Below, piece by piece: positions 27,398 through 36,124 of a stretch of 64,000 nt of DNA. Each line of letters opens with the position of its first letter. Position 1 is the first letter of the stretch. Below the pieces are notes generated by a model. It searched no databases and was not told the DNA's origin. It worked only from the letters and a program-made list of their open reading frames with translations. The position numbers and the translations under genes were made by a program. Source of the DNA: Variovorax sp. PAMC 28711 (GTDB taxonomy: Bacteria > Pseudomonadota > Gammaproteobacteria > Burkholderiales > Burkholderiaceae_C). The stretch spans positions 2,533,001 to 2,597,000 of the forward strand of contig NZ_CP014517.1 of NCBI RefSeq assembly GCF_001577265.1, given 5' to 3'.

Positions 27398-28870
27398 GGC
27401 TGCGAATCCTGGCTGAGGATCGATGCACACCCTGTTTCTGCCCTCGCGCTTGGCCTTGTACAAAGCCGCGTCGGCTACTCTGATCAGGTCCTCGGGCATG
27501 TCGTGGGCTTGGGGCGTCAAGCAAGCGACACCAAGACTGATCGACGCCATCCCCAGCGAAGACGCCTCATGACGAATGCGAAGATTCAAAACAGCCACTC
27601 TGCCGGCTTCTGCAACGCGCTCGGCACCTGCTGAATCCGTCTTGGGCAAAAGCATGACCATCTCTTCGCCTCCGTAGCGGGCGACAAAGTCATACGGCCG
27701 TCTCGCGACCGATTGCACTGCATCTGCCACAAGTTGGAGGCAGTGATCACCCTCTACATGGCCGTACCGGTCGTTGTACTGCTTGAACTGATCGACATCG
27801 ATCATGACGATCGCCAGCGAATGCTTGTCGCGTTGCGCCTCGCGGAAGGCACGGTGCAGCCTTGAATCGAAGTAGCGCCTGTTTGGCAGTCCGGTCAGCT
27901 CATCGTATTGCGCAAGGTGCGCGAGGCGTTGATTCGCTTCTGTGAGTGCATCGCGCGCATCGCGCAGGCCCGCTTCTGCCTGGACCCGCAGGCGGATGGC
28001 ACGAATCACGAAAGTACCTGCCCCGGCCACCATCATGCACAGCACGATGACCCATGCCGTCTGCATGATGGAAGTGCTTTCCCAGTCCGCGAGAGCCTCG
28101 TCTTTACCGACTGCAACGGTCACCAGAACCGGATAGTTCTGCATGTGTTCAAAGCTGATGATGCGTTGAACACCGTCGACGGTCGAGCGTGCGTCTGCTG
28201 TGCCTGATGGCTGGGTGGCGAAAAGGGTCTGCAACGGCGAAGCGGGGAGCCGCTTTCCGAGGTCTTGCTCACTGAAGGGCCGCCGCACAAGAATCCGGCC
28301 TGCAAGGATCACAGCGATTGCTCCCTGCTGACCGATGGCGAACTTGTTCAAAAATTCCCCCAGATTGCGGACGCTGAGGGTGCCGAGGACCACGCCTTGA
28401 AAATTGCCATCGGGGTCATTCACGCGGCGAGAGACCGGAATAATCCATTCTCCCGAGGAGCGGCTGACGATCGGGGCGCTGATCAATGGCCGAACGCTTG
28501 GATTGTTCCGATGGTGCACGAAGTAACTTCGATCGGCGTTGTTCCGCGACGGATCCCAGGACGCTTCGGAATTCACGATCCAGCGACCCGCCGCGTCGTA
28601 GACGAACAAACCCTTCAACTGCTTGATCGCGGCGACCTGGCTGACCAGCATCGGTTGCATTCTTTGCAGCGAGTCGGTTGTGAGATCAGAGCGCTCCAGC
28701 GCGAAGACAATGTTGTCCAGTACATGCTCGACTTCGGCAATCGAGCCTTCGACCTGAGCTGTCACGGCTTGCGCCAGATTTGAATTTGCACGGGAGATTT
28801 GCGCCAGCTCCGTGCGACGCGTTTGGTAGATCAACCACGCATTGATCGCCAGGAGCAACACGCAGACCAA
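27392..28870 (-). CDS. Diguanylate cyclase (periplasmic sensor plus GGDEF), 5' end interrupted
   Basis: 492 aa from an unusual TTG. A membrane helix (VLLLAINAWLIY) is followed by a periplasmic dCACHE-like sensor (about residues 35-270: YFVHHRNNPSVRPLISAPIV, VVLGTLSVRNLGEFLN). A second membrane helix lies near 275-295, then a GGDEF domain with ELTGLPNRRYFDSRL and the active site RYGGEEM (residues 400-404). The RPYD inhibitory I-site lies five residues ahead. It should make cyclic di-GMP, a signal for biofilm and adhesin output. Upstream in the same frame lies a plausible N-terminal coding segment that ends at a TGA (28904-28906). Translation must restart at TTG/GTG or the gene is damaged. Confidence 0.82.
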   Translation of the reverse strand: MVCVLLLAINAWLIYQTRRTELAQISRANSNLAQAVTAQVEGSIAEVEHVLDNIVFALERSDLTTDSLQRMQPMLVSQVAAIKQLKGLFVYDAAGRWIVNSEASWDPSRNNADRSYFVHHRNNPSVRPLISAPIVSRSSGEWIIPVSRRVNDPDGNFQGVVLGTLSVRNLGEFLNKFAIGQQGAIAVILAGRILVRRPFSEQDLGKRLPASPLQTLFATQPSGTADARSTVDGVQRIISFEHMQNYPVLVTVAVGKDEALADWESTSIMQTAWVIVLCMMVAGAGTFVIRAIRLRVQAEAGLRDARDALTEANQRLAHLAQYDELTGLPNRRYFDSRLHRAFREAQRDKHSLAIVMIDVDQFKQYNDRYGHVEGDHCLQLVADAVQSVARRPYDFVARYGGEEMVMLLPKTDSAGAERVAEAGRVAVLNLRIRHEASSLGMASISLGVACLTPQAHDMPEDLIRVADAALYKAKREGRNRVCIDPQPGFAAG

Positions 28871-28903
28871 GACGACAAAAAGCGTCGCCGCCCGGAGGAC
28901 GTT

Positions 28904-29020
28904 TCACCGGCGCGGGGGTTCGCTGACCTCGAGGGGCGATGAATCGGTCAGGAAGGCGGTGTGCTTGGGGACAGGTCGCGGTTGCGGGACGCCGCCCGTG
29001 GAGTCCTTTTCACTGCTCAT
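28904..29020 (-). other. Upstream in-frame segment cut off by a TGA
   Basis: An ATG at 29020 opens a reading frame in phase with the GGDEF gene: MSSEKDSTGGVPQPRPVPKH, then a polar, proline-rich stretch, 38 codons in all, ending at TGA (28904-28906). Beyond the stop the frame continues NVLRAATLFVVLVCVLLLAI, the expected first membrane helix. One C-to-T change (CGA to TGA) would explain this. It may be a real nonsense mutation, a sequencing error or an unused upstream frame. Confidence 0.55.
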
Positions 29021-29141
29021 CCGTTAGTGCTCGTGATCGCTTTGCCATGCCGCATTGTTCCCCGCATTGGAGACAAAATAGCGATGTGGGTGAACATCTT
29101 TACGCATGTCGAGGCATCGAGAAAATATTGGAAGTCGCCAC

Positions 29142-30293
29142 TCACGTTGTCGCGAGGTAGCGCCCGATGTGCTTCAAGCGCTGAACACCCGGCGCCGCGG
29201 CCGCCGCAGCGCGGCGGCATTCGCGCCAACGCGCCGCAGGAATGCCGATGCCCTCGCGCAACCCCGGCTCACCAAACGGCAGCGCGATGAAGCTGCCATG
29301 CGCGTGCGCAGCGAGGAACCCGGTGATCGCATCGCAGCCGTCGGCGACCAGCAGAGGCTTCCCCAATGCGATGGCCTCGGCCACGATGCCAGACATCTGA
29401 TCGGCATACGCCGTGGGGTCGTAGAAGGCGAGCACCACGTCGACCTCGCTCATCGCAGCGAGGTAGGCGCGATTGCCGCGCGGCAGGGTGCTTGCACCGA
29501 CACCGCGCGCCGGATGGTTCCACTGCGCGGCGAGCGTTTCATGGCCGTGGGGCAGTGCAAAGACGATCGACGTGGCGTGCGGCAGGCCGCCGCCGATCAC
29601 CGCGAGGAGAGGGTGCACACCCTTGCGAACCGTCGGCGCGCCGAAGAAGCCGAAGCGCAGTGTGCGGTCCATGGCTCGCGCGTCCGCCGTCGTTCGCGAG
29701 CGCACCCAGTCGAGCGTCGCGTCGGCCCAAGGTGGCAGCAGCATGGGCGTGTCGAATTCGGTCGCGCGGAGGCGATAGCGCGAAGACTCGCTGTACAGCA
29801 CGGTGCCGGGCCGAACGGAAAGCGCCGTCAGCGTGTCGCGCATCAGATCGCCCAGCCACACTTCGGCGCGCGCGTTGCCGGCCCAGAAGCGCGGTGGCAT
29901 GAGGAGGCCGCAAGCCAGGCGCACGGCGGGTGTGTGCGCAAGCCAGCGCGCGACGGCCGCGAGATGGACCGGGTAGGCCGTCGGCATCAACACCCCGTCG
30001 ATGCCGGCGAGATCGAGGCGTGCAAGGTCTTCGAGACAGGTCGCGAGGAGGTCTTGCAGCAGCGTTTCATGCGATTCGGTGTCGCTCACGAAGCCGGAGT
30101 ACCCGTTCACGCGAAAAGCCGAAATCACTTCGCACGGGAGGTCGGCGAACGCCGCTCGATCGACGGCCCATGAGGCGGCGCACACGATCGTGAAGCCTGG
30201 CGTGGCGGCGGCCTGCACGGCGAACTCTTCGAGCATCGCGGCGTTGTGGCCGCTGCGCTGTGCGAGCCCGGGGTCGAGCAGCAGCAGCCTCAA
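29142..30293 (-). CDS. Glycosyltransferase-like protein (GT-B fold, C-terminal part)
   Basis: 383 aa from TTG, whose last two bases overlap the upstream TGA (TTGA). The C-terminal half has the look of a GT-B donor-binding domain: TLRFGFFGAPTVRKGVHPLL, YLAAMSEVDVVLAFYDPTAY, GIVAEAIALGKPLLVADG. The N-terminal half (LRLLLLDPGLAQRSGHNAAM; GIDGVLMPTAYPVHLAAVA) would be the acceptor domain. The protein has no signal peptide. Neither the sugar nor the acceptor can be read. It is coupled to the second glycosyltransferase-like gene, and both follow the hybrid kinase gene on the same strand, so they could decorate a surface glycan or protein. The start is uncertain because the whole in-frame region upstream is open. 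Confidence 0.6.
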   Translation of the reverse strand: MRLLLLDPGLAQRSGHNAAMLEEFAVQAAATPGFTIVCAASWAVDRAAFADLPCEVISAFRVNGYSGFVSDTESHETLLQDLLATCLEDLARLDLAGIDGVLMPTAYPVHLAAVARWLAHTPAVRLACGLLMPPRFWAGNARAEVWLGDLMRDTLTALSVRPGTVLYSESSRYRLRATEFDTPMLLPPWADATLDWVRSRTTADARAMDRTLRFGFFGAPTVRKGVHPLLAVIGGGLPHATSIVFALPHGHETLAAQWNHPARGVGASTLPRGNRAYLAAMSEVDVVLAFYDPTAYADQMSGIVAEAIALGKPLLVADGCDAITGFLAAHAHGSFIALPFGEPGLREGIGIPAARWRECRRAAAAAAPGVQRLKHIGRYLATT

Positions 30294-31081
30294 CGCCGCT
30301 CGACCTGGACGCCGTGCCGCTGGGCCAGCGCGCGCGGCAGGTCGCCCGTGTAGGTGCGCTGTCCGTGGTGCTGCAAGCGAGATTGCGCATCGGCGAACAC
30401 CTGGCCGCCGAGGCTTTGCCAGCGCCGGCAAAAGGCGAAGTCTTCGGACAGGTGGCGCCCGTTGTCGGGCTCGGCCAGCATTTCGAAGAACCGGTGGTGC
30501 GGCACGGCGTCGCCGCCGTGCGGCACCCGCTCGGGCGTGTAGCGCAGCGAGGGAAACGCGGCGGCCATGCGCACGAACACGTCGCGCGCGATCAGCATGA
30601 AGCCGGTCGGCGCATCGAGCACTTCCATGAAGCCGTCCGCATCGATCGCGGTGTCGTTGAGGTTCATCGGAAAGCTGGCGTGGCGCGCCTCGAAATCTTC
30701 GCGCGTGCTGCCCGCGGGCAGTGCCTGCGCCAGCCCTGCGGCGGGCCAGCCGTCGGACTTGTGCGGATACATGCCGGCCACCACGTCGCGACCGGAGAGC
30801 AAGAGCCGCAGCGCTGCCTCGGGCTCGAAGCCGATGTCGGCGTCGATGAAGAACAGGTGCGTCCAGCGCGCGTCGGCCATGAACTCCGCGACCAGCCGGT
30901 TGCGCGCGCGCGGCACCAAGCTGTCGCCGTCGAGAAAGCGCGTTTGCATCGAAAAGCCGTGCGTCCAGGCGAGGTTGACCAGCCCGAGGAGGCTGCGCAC
31001 GTAGACCGAGCTCATCGCACCGCCGTACGCGGGTGTCGCGATGAACGGCCGGATGTGCGGGAGCGCGGCCGGATCGAGCAT
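30290..31081 (-). CDS. Glycosyltransferase (GT-A type)
   Basis: 263 aa from the ATG giving MLDPAALPHIRPFIATPAYG. The nucleotide-sugar-binding DxD-type site is in TLHLF-like context THLFFIDADIGFEPEAALRL, preceded by a basic nucleotide-binding segment VPRARNRLVAEFM. GRDVVAGMYPHKSDGWP and the C-terminal EDFAFCRRWQSLGGQVFADA (a possible catalytic base region) follow, as in inverting GT2-like enzymes that act on a 'current' glycan. No membrane helices are present. The gene begins 14 bases after the hybrid kinase stop and its own stop overlaps the next start, so all three may be co-transcribed. Substrate unknown. Confidence 0.7.
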   Translation of the reverse strand: MLDPAALPHIRPFIATPAYGGAMSSVYVRSLLGLVNLAWTHGFSMQTRFLDGDSLVPRARNRLVAEFMADARWTHLFFIDADIGFEPEAALRLLLSGRDVVAGMYPHKSDGWPAAGLAQALPAGSTREDFEARHASFPMNLNDTAIDADGFMEVLDAPTGFMLIARDVFVRMAAAFPSLRYTPERVPHGGDAVPHHRFFEMLAEPDNGRHLSEDFAFCRRWQSLGGQVFADAQSRLQHHGQRTYTGDLPRALAQRHGVQVERR

Positions 31082-31095
31082 GGGCAGCGGGCGTT

Positions 31096-33072
31096 TCAGG
31101 CGCTGCGCCCGCGTGTCGACAGCAGCGCGCGCAGCTTGGCTGGCGCCACCGGTTTGGTCAGCAGCATCACGCTGCCCTTGCGCAGGCGCTGCAGCACCTC
31201 GGGGCCGGTGGCGCCCGAGACGAGCACCGCCAAGGCGCCGGGCTGCAATGTGCGCGCAGCGTCGATCACGGTCATGCCGTCCTCGTCGCCGGCCAGTTGC
31301 AGGTCGCACAACAGCACATCGCAGCGCGCGCCGGATGCGCCGAGCAGGGCGATCGCTTGCGCGCCGCCCGTGGCACACACCACCGTACAGCCCCACAGCT
31401 CGAGCAGCGTTCGGGTGCTCTCGAGGATGGCCGGGTCGTCGTCCACCACCATGCAGTGCAGTTGCGTGAGCGCCATCGGCGCCGGTGGTTCGGGCGCGGG
31501 CGGCGCGACGTCGGCCAGCTCGGCGCGCGGCAGCGTCACGCCGAAGGTGCTGCCCCGCTGCAGCGCCGAGCGCAACGCGATGCGCGTGCCGAGGAGCGCA
31601 GCGATGCGTGCGCAGATCGCGAGGCCGAGCCCGAAGCCCTGCCGACGGTCTCGCTCGGTGTTGGCCACCTGGTAGAACTCCTCGAAGATCCTCGCCTGGT
31701 GGATCGGCGCGATGCCGACGCCGTTGTCGCGCACCTCGATGCGCACGCTGCCGATGCCAGCGCGGCGCGCGACCACCAGCACGGTGCCGTCGGGCGGCGC
31801 ATGTCGGATCGCGTTCGCGACCAGGTTGCCGACGATGCGCAGCATGAGCGCCGGATCGGTGCGTACCGCGAAGCCGCGGTCGTGCCAGTGAAGATGGATG
31901 CCGGTCTCGCGCGCCTGTGCGCCGTGTTGTGCAGCGAGCTGGTCGAACAGGGCTTCAAGCGACACGTTCGTGACGGCGGGCGTCAACACGCGCGCATCGA
32001 GGCGCGAGATTTCGAGCAGGTCGTCGAGCAGCACGCCCATGAAGGCGGTGCTCTCCTGCAGGCGTTGCACGGCCGGCCTCTGCGTCGGCGTGGCAGTCGG
32101 CAGCAGGCCGTCGATGAAGAGGCCCATCGCGTGCAGCGGCTGGCGCAGGTCGTGGCTCGCGGCCGCCAAAAAGCGGGCGCGCGAGAGGGCCGCCTGCTCG
32201 GCTTCGGCCATGCGCTGCAGCGCGACGGCGGTGGCTTCGCGCACGCGCTCTTCGCTGATCTGGTGATTGCGTTGCAACCGTTCGGCAAGCCGGTTGATGT
32301 CGTGCGCCAGCACCGCGACTTCGTGCTTCGAGCCGCCCACGCCTTCACCGCTGCGCCCCACCACATCGCAGCGTGCGTCGAAATTGCCGGCCTCCAGCGC
32401 TGCCACGGTGTCCGACACGCGGCGCAGCGGCAATGCCACTGCGCGCGCCATGTGCCGCACCGACGCCCACGCAGCCAGCAGCGCGACCAGCGCGATGCCG
32501 ATGCCCGCCAGCAACGAGCGGGTGCGTGCGCGCGCATAGGCGCTGGTGTCGCGAAAGGTCTGCACCAGGCCGATCGGCGCATCGCCCCCGGCGGTCGAGC
32601 CCTGCGGCGCGAACGCGGTCGCGCTCGATGCCTCGCGCACGGTGACGGACGCCGCGAAGATGCGCAGTCGGTCGACCGGCAGTGGCGTCGAGCCGGCGGT
32701 GACGTAGACGCCTGCGCTGTTGCTGATCTCGACGCGGGTCACCTGCCCGCCGCGCAGCGCGGCATTGGCCACGTTCTGCAGCGCCGGCAGGTCGCCGGCA
32801 TACAGGCTCAGGTCCGACATCGCCGCCACCTGGCGCGCCACGGCCTGGCCTTCGGCGTCGAAGGCCGCTTCGAGCGTGCGCAGCCGGCTGTGCGTGAACC
32901 AGCCGGTCAGCGCCAGTGCGACCACTGCGCACGGCAGCACGCCGAGCCGGACCAGGTCGCGCCGCAGATGGCCTCGGACGACAAGGGTGCGCGTGCGCGG
33001 GCGCAGCGTGTCCGGAGCGGCAGGCGAGAGAGGGGAGGGCATGAACGCCAGTCGCGGGCTCGGTGCGGTCAT
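31096..33072 (-). CDS. Hybrid sensor histidine kinase / receiver (first)
   Basis: 658 aa. Two membrane helices (about 41-60 and 185-205) flank a periplasmic sensor of about 125 residues; a HAMP-like linker (ALPLRRVSDTVAALEAGNFD) follows. The H-box is FLAAASHDLRQPLHAMGLFI with the phosphorylated His. The N-box is IVGNLVANAIRHAP, and the G-boxes are RDNGVGIAP and GFGLGLAIC. A C-terminal receiver carries MVVDDDPAILES, the phospho-acceptor Asp in DVLLCDLQLAGDEDG and the Lys in VMLLTKPV. No output domain is attached, so a downstream partner must take the phosphate. Its ATG overlaps the stop of the binding-protein gene (ATGA), suggesting the two sense one ligand. Confidence 0.88.
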   Translation of the reverse strand: MTAPSPRLAFMPSPLSPAAPDTLRPRTRTLVVRGHLRRDLVRLGVLPCAVVALALTGWFTHSRLRTLEAAFDAEGQAVARQVAAMSDLSLYAGDLPALQNVANAALRGGQVTRVEISNSAGVYVTAGSTPLPVDRLRIFAASVTVREASSATAFAPQGSTAGGDAPIGLVQTFRDTSAYARARTRSLLAGIGIALVALLAAWASVRHMARAVALPLRRVSDTVAALEAGNFDARCDVVGRSGEGVGGSKHEVAVLAHDINRLAERLQRNHQISEERVREATAVALQRMAEAEQAALSRARFLAAASHDLRQPLHAMGLFIDGLLPTATPTQRPAVQRLQESTAFMGVLLDDLLEISRLDARVLTPAVTNVSLEALFDQLAAQHGAQARETGIHLHWHDRGFAVRTDPALMLRIVGNLVANAIRHAPPDGTVLVVARRAGIGSVRIEVRDNGVGIAPIHQARIFEEFYQVANTERDRRQGFGLGLAICARIAALLGTRIALRSALQRGSTFGVTLPRAELADVAPPAPEPPAPMALTQLHCMVVDDDPAILESTRTLLELWGCTVVCATGGAQAIALLGASGARCDVLLCDLQLAGDEDGMTVIDAARTLQPGALAVLVSGATGPEVLQRLRKGSVMLLTKPVAPAKLRALLSTRGRSA

Positions 33073-34043
33073 CGGAGGGCGGTCACGCGTTCGGTCAGTT
33101 CGCGCTCGTTGGGCAGGCGAAGGCCGAGCCCCCGGGCCACCGTGGCGTTGACGCGAACGGTGGCCGGCGCGGCGGCCTCGACCAGCGCGCTAGCGGAGCC
33201 CGTGCCGGACGCCACGAGCTTCTGAGCGAGCGCACGCGCCTGCTGCGCAAGCTGGGACGGCGTCGAGACGACGGCGGCCAGGCCACCGGAACGCACCAGG
33301 CCTTCGCTGGCGCCGAACACCGGCAGGCCGGCACCGGCACCGGCGCGCAGCACGGCGAGCGTCGCGGCCTGGTTGTCGCCGATCAGGTCGGGCAGCACCA
33401 TCAGCGCATCGCTGCGGGGCAGCACCGAGCGCAGGGCAGCGGCCAGCGATTTCGCATCGGGCGCGTACTCGATCTGCAGCTCCCAACCCTGCGCGGCGCG
33501 CTGCAACTCGCGCAGGAGCGGTTCGGATTCGGCGGTCGCCACCACGCCGAGCCGGCGCTTGCGCGGCAGGACCGCGTCGACCAGGGCGAGCTGGTCGGCC
33601 ATGGACGGGTCGCGCAGCAGCACGCCCACGCGACGGTCGCTGCGACGGAACGCGGGTTGCGACTTCAGGCTCTCGTAGTCCAGCCGCGTGAGCATGGCGA
33701 GGACCAGCGGGTCTGGCCCCGGCCGCTCGATGGCGGCGCGCGAGGCGGTCACGCCGACGGCGATCGTCACGTTGATGTCCGCTGCCGCACCCGGCCGCAC
33801 GCTGCGCGTGCGCACACCGGCGACGGCACGTTCCTCCTCCGCCGGGGATGCGTCCGCTGCCAGTGCACGCAACTGCTGCACGAACTCCGCATACGGCGCG
33901 ACTTCGTCGGCCACCAGCACCGTCAGGCTGGCCGCACGTGCCGGGATCGTGGTGAACATGGCGCACGCCGTCGCCCCCGCCGCCACAAGGGCGGAGATTC
34001 GGCGCAGCAGCGGCCAGCGCATCGAGGGGGAGCGAACAACCAT
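33069..34043 (-). CDS. Exported ABC-type substrate-binding protein (PF04392-like)
   Basis: 324 aa from the ATG giving MVVRSPSMRWPLLRRISALV. A signal peptide (ALVAAGATACAMFTTIPARA) sends it to the periplasm. The rest is a two-lobe binding fold of the ABC_sub_bind type: INVTIAVGVTASRAAIERPG, RRVGVLLRDPSMADQLALVD, VLPRSDALMVLPDLIGDNQA, LPVFGASEGLVRSGGLAAVV. No permease or ATPase gene is next to it; instead the stop overlaps the kinase ATG. It therefore probably acts as a ligand-sensing partner for that kinase and not as a transporter subunit. A second start at MRWPLL, seven codons in, is possible. The 118 bases upstream separate it from the second kinase. Confidence 0.72.
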   Translation of the reverse strand: MVVRSPSMRWPLLRRISALVAAGATACAMFTTIPARAASLTVLVADEVAPYAEFVQQLRALAADASPAEEERAVAGVRTRSVRPGAAADINVTIAVGVTASRAAIERPGPDPLVLAMLTRLDYESLKSQPAFRRSDRRVGVLLRDPSMADQLALVDAVLPRKRRLGVVATAESEPLLRELQRAAQGWELQIEYAPDAKSLAAALRSVLPRSDALMVLPDLIGDNQAATLAVLRAGAGAGLPVFGASEGLVRSGGLAAVVSTPSQLAQQARALAQKLVASGTGSASALVEAAAPATVRVNATVARGLGLRLPNERELTERVTALR

Positions 34044-34161
34044 GGGCGATCGGCACACGCAAAGTGAGACGGTCCCAATGTACGAAGCGGGTTCGTTCCA
34101 CGCGATAAGGCAGACGGCTGATGCGGTGCGCCCGGGATAGGCCCGATGGCCAGGGGAACGC

Positions 34162-36051
34162 TCAGGCCGCTTCGCGCACGACCGCGAGCTGGGCGGCGAT
34201 GGCTTGGCGCAGCGTGCGCGGCGACACCGGTTTGTAAAGCACGGCAACACCCGCGCTCGCCACTTCTCGCAGGCGGTCGGCCTTGGTCTCGCCGGTCACG
34301 AGCAGCCGCGCGGTGCTCGCGCCGATGCCGTTCGGGTGCCGCTCCAGCGCGGCGATCACGTCCAGGCCGTTGTCGCCGCCATGCAGCAGCAGGTCGCTCA
34401 CCACCACTTCCGGCGGTGCGGCCCAGGCGTCGGCAAGGGCCAGCGCTTCTGCCCGCGTCTGCGCCGCCATCACGGTGGCGCCCCAGTTCGAGAGCACGAC
34501 CTGCAGCCCTTCGAGGATCGTGCGTTCGTCGTCGATCACCAGCACCCGCACACCCGTCAGATCGGCTTCTTCGTCCAGTGCAGTTCCCGCCGACGGACCG
34601 CCGGGCGGCGGCAGGTAGGCCACCGGGGCGGCGGCCCGCACGACGAGCCGCACGCACGTGCCTTTTTGCGGACGCGACGTCAGCTCGACCCGGGTGTTGA
34701 GCAGGGCTGCGAGCCGCTGCACAGTGGCCAGTCCGAGGCCCATGCCGCGGGTCCCGCGCGAGCCGGCCTCGCCGTGCGGGTCGACCTGGAAGAACTCCTC
34801 GAACACGCGGGCCTGGTGCTGCGGCGCGATACCGATGCCGGTGTCCCACACATCGATGCGCACGCCCTTGCCGCGCCGCCGCGCGCCCACCAGGATGCCG
34901 CCTTCGGTGGTGTGGCGCAGCGAGTTCGACACCAGGTTGTTCAGCACGCGCGACAGCATCACGTAGTCGCAGCGCACCCACAGCTCAGTCTTGCGCACCA
35001 CCAGGCGCAGGTCCCGCTGCTCGGCCACCGCGCGGAAATTGCGACTGATTTCGTCGAATAGGCGGTCCAGCGGAAAGTCGAGCCATTGCGGCTGCAGCAC
35101 GCCCGCGTCGAGCTGCGAGAGGTTGAGCAGTTCCGAGAAGAGCCGGTCCAGCGAGTCGACGCACTCCTTGATGTGGCCGATGCGTTGCAGGCGCACCGGA
35201 TCGGTCTCGCCGTTCGCCAGCCCGTCGGAAAAAAGCGTGAGCGCGTGCAGCGGCTGGCGCAGGTCGTGGCTGGCGGCCGCGAGCAACCGCGTCTTGGCCT
35301 GGCTGGCAATTTCGAGCTGCTCGTTCTTGCGCGCGAGTTCGGCGGTGGCGTCGCCGATGCGGCTTTGCAGCAAGCGCTGGCTTTGCACCATCGCGCTCGC
35401 CGCCTCGTTGAAGCCGCGCTGCAATCGCCGCACTTCCTGCGTGCCTTCGATCGCCACGCTCGCGTCTTCGCCCGCACCCAACCGGTCGACCGCCTCGCCC
35501 AGCGCGCGGATCGGCGCGCTGATCCGCCGGGCCGCCCACCAGCCCGCCAGGCTCACACCGATCAGCGTGGCGGCCAGCACCAGCGCCACGTTGAGGCCGA
35601 CCGATTTGCGCGCCGCCTGCACCGCGTCGAGGCTGATCTCGACCATCACCTTGCCGAGCCGGCTGCCGTCGTCGTTGACGATCGGCGCGACCGCCTGCAG
35701 GCCCTCGCCGGTGCGGCGACCGGGGGCTTCGGAGCGCGCGACGATCTCGCCGTCTTCCGACCAGATCTGCACTTGCTGCACGTGCGGTTGGTACGCGCCC
35801 GATTGCGCCGTGCGCGCCAACGCGCGCCGGTCCATGTGCGCCATCGGCTGCTGCGCCAGCGTGGCGACCTGGAGTGCAACGGTCTGCGCATTGGCGCGCA
35901 TCAGCTCGGTCACGCTGGTCAGATGCTGACCCGTGAGCACGCCGATCGCGCCCACCGTCGCGACGGCCGCCGGCAGCAGCGCGAGCAGCACCAGCTGTTG
36001 TGCGAGCGACAGGTTGAGCAGCTTGCGCAGCGCGCGAATCGACCAGTTCAT
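34162..36051 (-). CDS. Hybrid sensor histidine kinase / receiver (second)
   Basis: 629 aa from the ATG giving MNWSIRALRKLLNLSLAQQL. Membrane helices lie at about 20-40 and 150-170, around a periplasmic sensor (HMDRRALARTAQSGAYQPHV; IVARSEAPGRRTGEGLQAVA). A HAMP-like linker (ISAPIRALGEAVDRLGAGED) follows. The H-box is LLAAASHDLRQPLHALTLFS, the N-box is VLNNLVSNSLRHTT, and the G-boxes are WDTGIGIAP and GMGLGLATVQ. The receiver has VLVIDDERTILEG, the Asp in EVVVSDLLLHGGDNG and the Lys in VAVLYKPVSP. It is divergent from the PhnD-like protein 73 bases away and on the same strand as the first kinase module. It lacks an output domain. The architecture is close to that of the first kinase, so the two are likely paralogues. 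Confidence 0.88.
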   Translation of the reverse strand: MNWSIRALRKLLNLSLAQQLVLLALLPAAVATVGAIGVLTGQHLTSVTELMRANAQTVALQVATLAQQPMAHMDRRALARTAQSGAYQPHVQQVQIWSEDGEIVARSEAPGRRTGEGLQAVAPIVNDDGSRLGKVMVEISLDAVQAARKSVGLNVALVLAATLIGVSLAGWWAARRISAPIRALGEAVDRLGAGEDASVAIEGTQEVRRLQRGFNEAASAMVQSQRLLQSRIGDATAELARKNEQLEIASQAKTRLLAAASHDLRQPLHALTLFSDGLANGETDPVRLQRIGHIKECVDSLDRLFSELLNLSQLDAGVLQPQWLDFPLDRLFDEISRNFRAVAEQRDLRLVVRKTELWVRCDYVMLSRVLNNLVSNSLRHTTEGGILVGARRRGKGVRIDVWDTGIGIAPQHQARVFEEFFQVDPHGEAGSRGTRGMGLGLATVQRLAALLNTRVELTSRPQKGTCVRLVVRAAAPVAYLPPPGGPSAGTALDEEADLTGVRVLVIDDERTILEGLQVVLSNWGATVMAAQTRAEALALADAWAAPPEVVVSDLLLHGGDNGLDVIAALERHPNGIGASTARLLVTGETKADRLREVASAGVAVLYKPVSPRTLRQAIAAQLAVVREAA

Positions 36052-36124
36052 GCGGTGGAACAGGGATGACGGGGAGCGCAATACATCACGCTTGCGCTCG
36101 GAAGTTGGTATCTAATTGTGTTCC

